Source: Candidatus Nezhaarchaeota archaeon
Lineage (GTDB): Archaea > Thermoproteota > Methanomethylicia > Nezhaarchaeales > WYZ-LMO8
Direction: 5' to 3'
Assembly (NCBI GenBank): GCA_025059375.1
Contig: JANXDO010000002.1
Coordinates: 1-64,000, forward strand
Length of the DNA: 64,000 bases
The position numbers and the translations under genes were made by a program. This document shows, piece after piece, positions 61,279 to 64,000 of this stretch (positions within the stretch are counted from its first letter, which is position 1; the number at the start of each line of letters is the position of its first letter). The notes under the pieces are model-generated. The model had not been told where the DNA came from. It worked only from the letters and a program-made list of their open reading frames with translations, and ran no database searches.

Positions 61279-61935
61279 TTAAGGTTTAAAGGGGGTCTCT
61301 AGTACCTCCTTAACCCTCTTGACTATTGTTTCTCCTATACCTTCAACAGTCCTTGACCAGCCATCAACCCTCTTCAAAGCTTCAAGTGGCGTCCTATAAA
61401 CTCTAAGCACTGCTTCAGCTCTCTCCCTCCCTATCATGGGGAGACCACACATAAAGAAAAGCTGCTCCTCCCTCAAGTCACGCCTCTTAACAACCTTGAC
61501 TCTAACCCTTGAGTATCGCTCTACCTTTCTCTCTTGCTTAGCGAGCGAGACTATTAGCTTAGCTGTCGTAGAGGGTGAGACTGAGGGCAAGATCGGCATG
61601 TTCATCCTAGCTATGAAGGCGAGAGCACCAAGCACAGAGTTCATGTTGATGGAGCTCATGAGGGGAATTGAGCTTAGGTCCCCCTCAAGTATTACTACTG
61701 GTCTACTGAAGCACTCCTTGAGCTTGCTCAGCTGCTCAAATAATCCCCTCTTTGTCAATGTTGATATGAAGTCGCCGATCGTCTTACGCTCAATGCCTAC
61801 ATCTCGTGAGACTACGTAGTCCCCTGCATCAAGAAGTTCTAAGCGGACTAGAGCTCCAAGCCTCTTAATTTCATCGACTATGTGCTTTGCAGATTGAGCC
61901 TCCCTCGAGTCCACAATCACTTCAAGCTGAGCCAT
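61279..61935 (-). CDS. xpf: XPF/ERCC4-type DNA structure nuclease, short archaeal form
   Basis: 218 residues. LEVIVDSREAQSAKHI opens the ERCC4 nuclease domain, GIERKTIGDFIS carries the E-R-K-x3-D active site, and FEQLSKLKECFSRPVVILEGD follows. The C-terminus holds two helix-hairpin-helix motifs (MCGLPMIGRERAEAVL, VEGIGETIVKRV). This short form without helicase is normal for Crenarchaeota and relatives and works with PCNA on branched DNA. A TTG at 61974 would add 13 residues, but a TATATA box (61963-61968) lies between, predicting a leaderless mRNA at ATG 61935. Confidence 0.88.
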   Translation of the reverse strand: MAQLEVIVDSREAQSAKHIVDEIKRLGALVRLELLDAGDYVVSRDVGIERKTIGDFISTLTKRGLFEQLSKLKECFSRPVVILEGDLSSIPLMSSINMNSVLGALAFIARMNMPILPSVSPSTTAKLIVSLAKQERKVERYSRVRVKVVKRRDLREEQLFFMCGLPMIGRERAEAVLRVYRTPLEALKRVDGWSRTVEGIGETIVKRVKEVLETPFKP

Positions 61936-61962
61936 TGAAGGGGATGGCAACCCTACCACTTC

Positions 61963-61968
61963 TATATA
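61963..61968 (-). promoter_or_regulatory. TATA box of the XPF-type nuclease gene
   Basis: TATATA on the minus strand, centred 30 bases before the ATG at 61935. It predicts a leaderless mRNA and rules against the longer start at 61974. Confidence 0.5.
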
Positions 61969-62001
61969 ACTCAAATGTGCATGAAGGATATTAAGCCTCC
62001 G

Positions 62002-62589
62002 TCAAACAAATAGTGTCAGTATCCTAGATATTATTGATTGACACCTTGCACAGAATAACATGCTCTTGTAGTCGGTGTCGATTATGTTGTTGCTAAAATG
62101 CATTACACAACGAGGATTAGCACAATGTCTAAGTCCTATGGTGTGACCAAGCTCATGGACAATCTCCTTGCAAATCCTCTCAATGAAGAGCTCATAATTC
62201 GATGGTCCACCATAAAACTCGGGTTTAAGTCTAGCGAGGTAAACTATAGCTACTGGTCCATTTAGGAGGGCTTCGCCGAAGACGAAGTTTAACCCGAGTA
62301 CATATGCATCTACATCAACGAGTCCGATAACCCTCTCGTAGCCTTCAAACACCCCCTTATTGTACAAGTGTGATAGCTCCTCAAGAATTATTGAAGAGTT
62401 GTATTGCCTCCTACCCTCATTAAATGCGTGAGTGGGTACGTCAATGTGCTTCTGCGAGATGTCAAACGTTAACGACTTGAAGACGCGGCTGAGCCTAAAG
62501 GCTACGTCCTCCATAACGTTATCGGGTATGTGACCCAAGGCTTGTAGGAGGACTTTAAGAAGCTTGTTTTGAGCGGTTAACACTATCAC
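62002..62589 (-). CDS. amzA: Archaemetzincin zinc metalloprotease
   Basis: 195 residues. The full archaemetzincin signature is present: zinc site H145-E146-x-x-H149-x-x-G-x-x-H155 with C156 next to it (HELGHTIGLRHC), C161-V-M with SNN, and C180-x-x-C183 for the second zinc. The enzyme is a soluble metallo-peptidase; its natural substrates are unknown. ATG 62589 overlaps the stop of the CBS-domain gene (ATGA), so both are cotranslated. Confidence 0.93.
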   Translation of the reverse strand: MIVLTAQNKLLKVLLQALGHIPDNVMEDVAFRLSRVFKSLTFDISQKHIDVPTHAFNEGRRQYNSSIILEELSHLYNKGVFEGYERVIGLVDVDAYVLGLNFVFGEALLNGPVAIVYLARLKPEFYGGPSNYELFIERICKEIVHELGHTIGLRHCANPRCVMHFSNNIIDTDYKSMLFCARCQSIISRILTLFV

Positions 62590-63413
62590 TCACCATGTGC
62601 TATGATGCTCTTAGAAGCTGCGTGGCCCCTAATGATTTCAGCAACATTGAATGCCCCAAGCTCCTTGATCATGTGGAAGAAGAGGTCTTCTAGCTTAACA
62701 AAGCTTACACCCTCGCCATCCCTCGATACGGGTATCAAGTTCAAGCCTTCTCGAAAGGCCACCTCTAATACCTCGTTTATGTCTTTAGCGGGCCTCTCAA
62801 TCACTTTGCACTTGCCATAGACCTTAATGGTCCTAAGCTCTCTCATACTCCTTCCAATAACTTCAGTTATTATATCGCTACCCCTCAAGACCCCAATAAG
62901 TTCATCCTCAACTACGGGAACTTCATAATAACCGGATTCAAGCATGAGCTTATAGGCCTCAGCAAGGCTATTGTGAGCTAAAAGTGTTGTAACATTTCTT
63001 AAAACAATCTTGTCAAAGTTAAGCTTAAACTTCGCACCCAACAACCTCTTGAGGAAGCATCGATGAGTCAGTAGGCCTACGGCCTTCAACCCATCAACCA
63101 TTACTATGTAGCTCTTACCCTCCTCAACCATTAATTGAAGAGCAGCCTCCACTGGATACTTGTGATGCATGGATAGAGGCCTCTCATCTATGAAGAGGCT
63201 TATCGAACTGCTAACGAACCTAGAACCGACGCTAAGAGTTGATATCAGGTTTAAGACCCTCATAATGGTGATTACTCCTCGAAGCTTATCACTACTATCC
63301 ACAACTAGGAGGACGTTAATCCCACGAGATAAGGAGCTTATGACTGTTGCAAGGGGATCTTCAAAACTTACTTTAGTGTAATTACTGGTGTGAGCTAAGT
63401 CGCTTAACCTCAT
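62586..63413 (-). CDS. CBS-domain protein (two CBS pairs)
   Basis: 275 residues containing four CBS repeats: LATVISSLSRGINVLLVVD, KYPVEAALQLMVEEGKSYIVMVD (seen in parts), LAEAYKLMLESGYYEVPVVED and INEVLEVAFREGLNLIPV. CBS pairs bind adenine nucleotides or SAM and regulate partner proteins; no catalytic domain is attached. It is first in an operon with archaemetzincin (four-base overlap), so it may sense energy state for that protease, by position only. Confidence 0.88.
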   Translation of the reverse strand: MRLSDLAHTSNYTKVSFEDPLATVISSLSRGINVLLVVDSSDKLRGVITIMRVLNLISTLSVGSRFVSSSISLFIDERPLSMHHKYPVEAALQLMVEEGKSYIVMVDGLKAVGLLTHRCFLKRLLGAKFKLNFDKIVLRNVTTLLAHNSLAEAYKLMLESGYYEVPVVEDELIGVLRGSDIITEVIGRSMRELRTIKVYGKCKVIERPAKDINEVLEVAFREGLNLIPVSRDGEGVSFVKLEDLFFHMIKELGAFNVAEIIRGHAASKSIIAHGE

Positions 63414-63459
63414 AACAGCTTTACTCTTTCACCCTCTGACTAATAGATCTTGTCCTCAA

Positions 63460-63475
63460 TGTACATTTATGTACA
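63460..63475. promoter_or_regulatory. Paired TGTACA palindromes in the divergent promoter
   Basis: TGTACA at 63460-63465 and again at 63470-63475, four bases apart, together forming a 16-base near-palindrome. They lie between the divergent starts of the CBS/archaemetzincin operon (63413) and the small peptide/symporter genes (63530). A TATA-like CTTAAAAATATT (about 63483-63494) follows for the rightward genes. Confidence 0.4.
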
Positions 63476-63529
63476 CGAATGTCTTAAAAATATTCTAAAA
63501 TGCTCCCTCTTATTCCAGAGGTGTAGGTT

Positions 63530-63634
63530 ATGGTTGAAGTAGACCCGATGATAGTCAGTGGTTACGTTGTAGCAGTGGTAGCCTTGGTCCTTGGCATAGC
63601 TTACGGCGTTTATAAGGCATTGAGGGGTGAGTGA
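63530..63634 (+). CDS. Small one-helix partner of the second symporter
   Basis: 34 residues from ATG 63530, with GAGGTG upstream. MVEVDPMIVSG is followed by about 15 hydrophobic residues (YVVAVVALVLGIAYGVY) and KALRGE. It ends three bases before the likely start of a sodium/solute symporter. The order and size repeat those at 19124-19243, although the two peptides are not obviously similar in sequence. Likely a small subunit needed for the symporter. Confidence 0.7.
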   Translation: MVEVDPMIVSGYVVAVVALVLGIAYGVYKALRGE

Positions 63635-63637
63635 TCT

Positions 63638-64000
63638 ATTTCATTCAACGTATTAGATGTGTCAATAGTTGTAGCGCTAATATTACTGTTGATGATTGTA
63701 GGGGCTAAGGGTTACAGGGTTAGTGGATCTCTAAGTGGCTTCTTCTTGGCTGGCAGGGGGCTGGGGGCATTGTTGCTGGCTTTCTCAATTATGGCTACCT
63801 ACTTTAGTGCTGCCTCTTTTCTGGGTGGAGGCGGAGCAACGTATCTATTCAACTTGGGGTTCGGATCGTGGCTGACGGCCTGGCACGTGATAGGCGTAGT
63901 ATTGATGTGGGTGCTAGTAGCTGAAAGGCTCTTCAAGTATGCATCTAGGGCTAAGATTATAAGCATACCCGACTTCATAGAGCATAGGTATCAGAGTAAA
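63638..64000 (+). CDS. Sodium/solute symporter (SSS family), 3' end cut by window edge
   Basis: 121 codons are present. NVLDVSIVVALILLLMIVGAKGY gives helix 0, followed by FFLAGRGLGALLLAFSIMATYFSAASFLGGGG (seen in parts), the helix 1 sodium site region, and IPDFIEHRYQ, as in all SSS carriers. There is no ATG in reach: in frame after the preceding stop are ATT 63638 and GTG 63659. The family N-terminus and a GAGGGGTGA site seven bases upstream favour ATT, a rare start; GTG would lose the first eight residues. The substrate is unknown. Confidence 0.85.
   Translation, partial: MSFNVLDVSIVVALILLLMIVGAKGYRVSGSLSGFFLAGRGLGALLLAFSIMATYFSAASFLGGGGATYLFNLGFGSWLTAWHVIGVVLMWVLVAERLFKYASRAKIISIPDFIEHRYQSK

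Noticed and set aside
1-64000. CRISPR array or complete insertion sequence
   Set aside because: No regularly spaced repeats, no transposase and no flanking inverted repeats were found.

Overview
The window is a 64 kb piece of an archaeal genome, most likely from the TACK/Thermoproteota side. Evidence: archaemetzincin, an arcadin-1-like gene, a short XPF-type nuclease with helix-hairpin-helix tail, DUF1614, DUF2119, DUF2148, a PhoH/KH ATPase, an ACT plus PFL (UPF0210) pair, archaeal TATA boxes placed about 25-30 bases before start codons (many mRNAs look leaderless), frequent GTG/TTG starts, AGG/AGA arginine codons and one well-formed box C/D guide RNA with its own TATA box. No tRNA, rRNA, CRISPR array or complete insertion sequence was seen. 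Lineage and growth temperature cannot be fixed from this window.

Layout. 0-2 kb: two cell-surface glycosyltransferase-type genes, the second broken by a G7 run. 2-5.5 kb: rubredoxin/superoxide dismutase operon, divergent from a YHS-domain Cu(I) ATPase and a free 50-residue YHS protein. 5.8-18 kb: an FrhB-like F420 protein, nitroreductase, methyltransferase, VapBC pair with GTATAC operators, pyruvate kinase, a decayed gene, two MFS carriers, PhoH/KH ATPase, DUF1614 protein and a PaaI thioesterase. 17.7-19.2 kb: sodium/solute symporter with a 39-residue one-helix partner. 19.5-24.8 kb: the most striking metabolic locus, a molybdenum enzyme closely resembling pyrogallol-phloroglucinol transhydroxylase (catalytic alpha and three-cluster beta subunit), flanked by a ribbon-helix-helix regulator and an MFS carrier whose promoters share a GACGTCT motif. 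25-29 kb: a surface-fibre-type operon (pilin-like protein, ER-type signal peptidase, large membrane/surface protein) that recalls tapA-sipW-tasA and archaeal bundling pili. 29-32.7 kb: endonuclease IV-like TIM barrel, histone-deacetylase-fold hydrolase, CitG-type transferase, arcadin-1-like protein and MoaE. 32.8 kb: C/D sRNA. 33-42 kb: B12-radical SAM enzyme and a complete oligopeptide ABC importer. 42-48 kb: ACT/PFL, dCMP deaminase, RNase HI, SF2 helicase. 48.7-58 kb: TAXI-TRAP importer, succinyl-CoA-ligase-type enzyme, two acyl-CoA dehydrogenases (one glutaryl-CoA-dehydrogenase-like). 58-64 kb: radical SAM enzyme, DUF2119, DUF2148, XPF-type nuclease, archaemetzincin/CBS operon and a second symporter with a small partner, cut by the window end.

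Taken together the genes fit an organotroph importing peptides and organic acids, oxidising acyl-CoAs and coping with oxygen and copper, with a possible sideline in trihydroxybenzene (phenolic) metabolism. Base composition is visibly richer in G+C from about 19.5 to 31 kb, which suggests that block has a different history from its neighbours.
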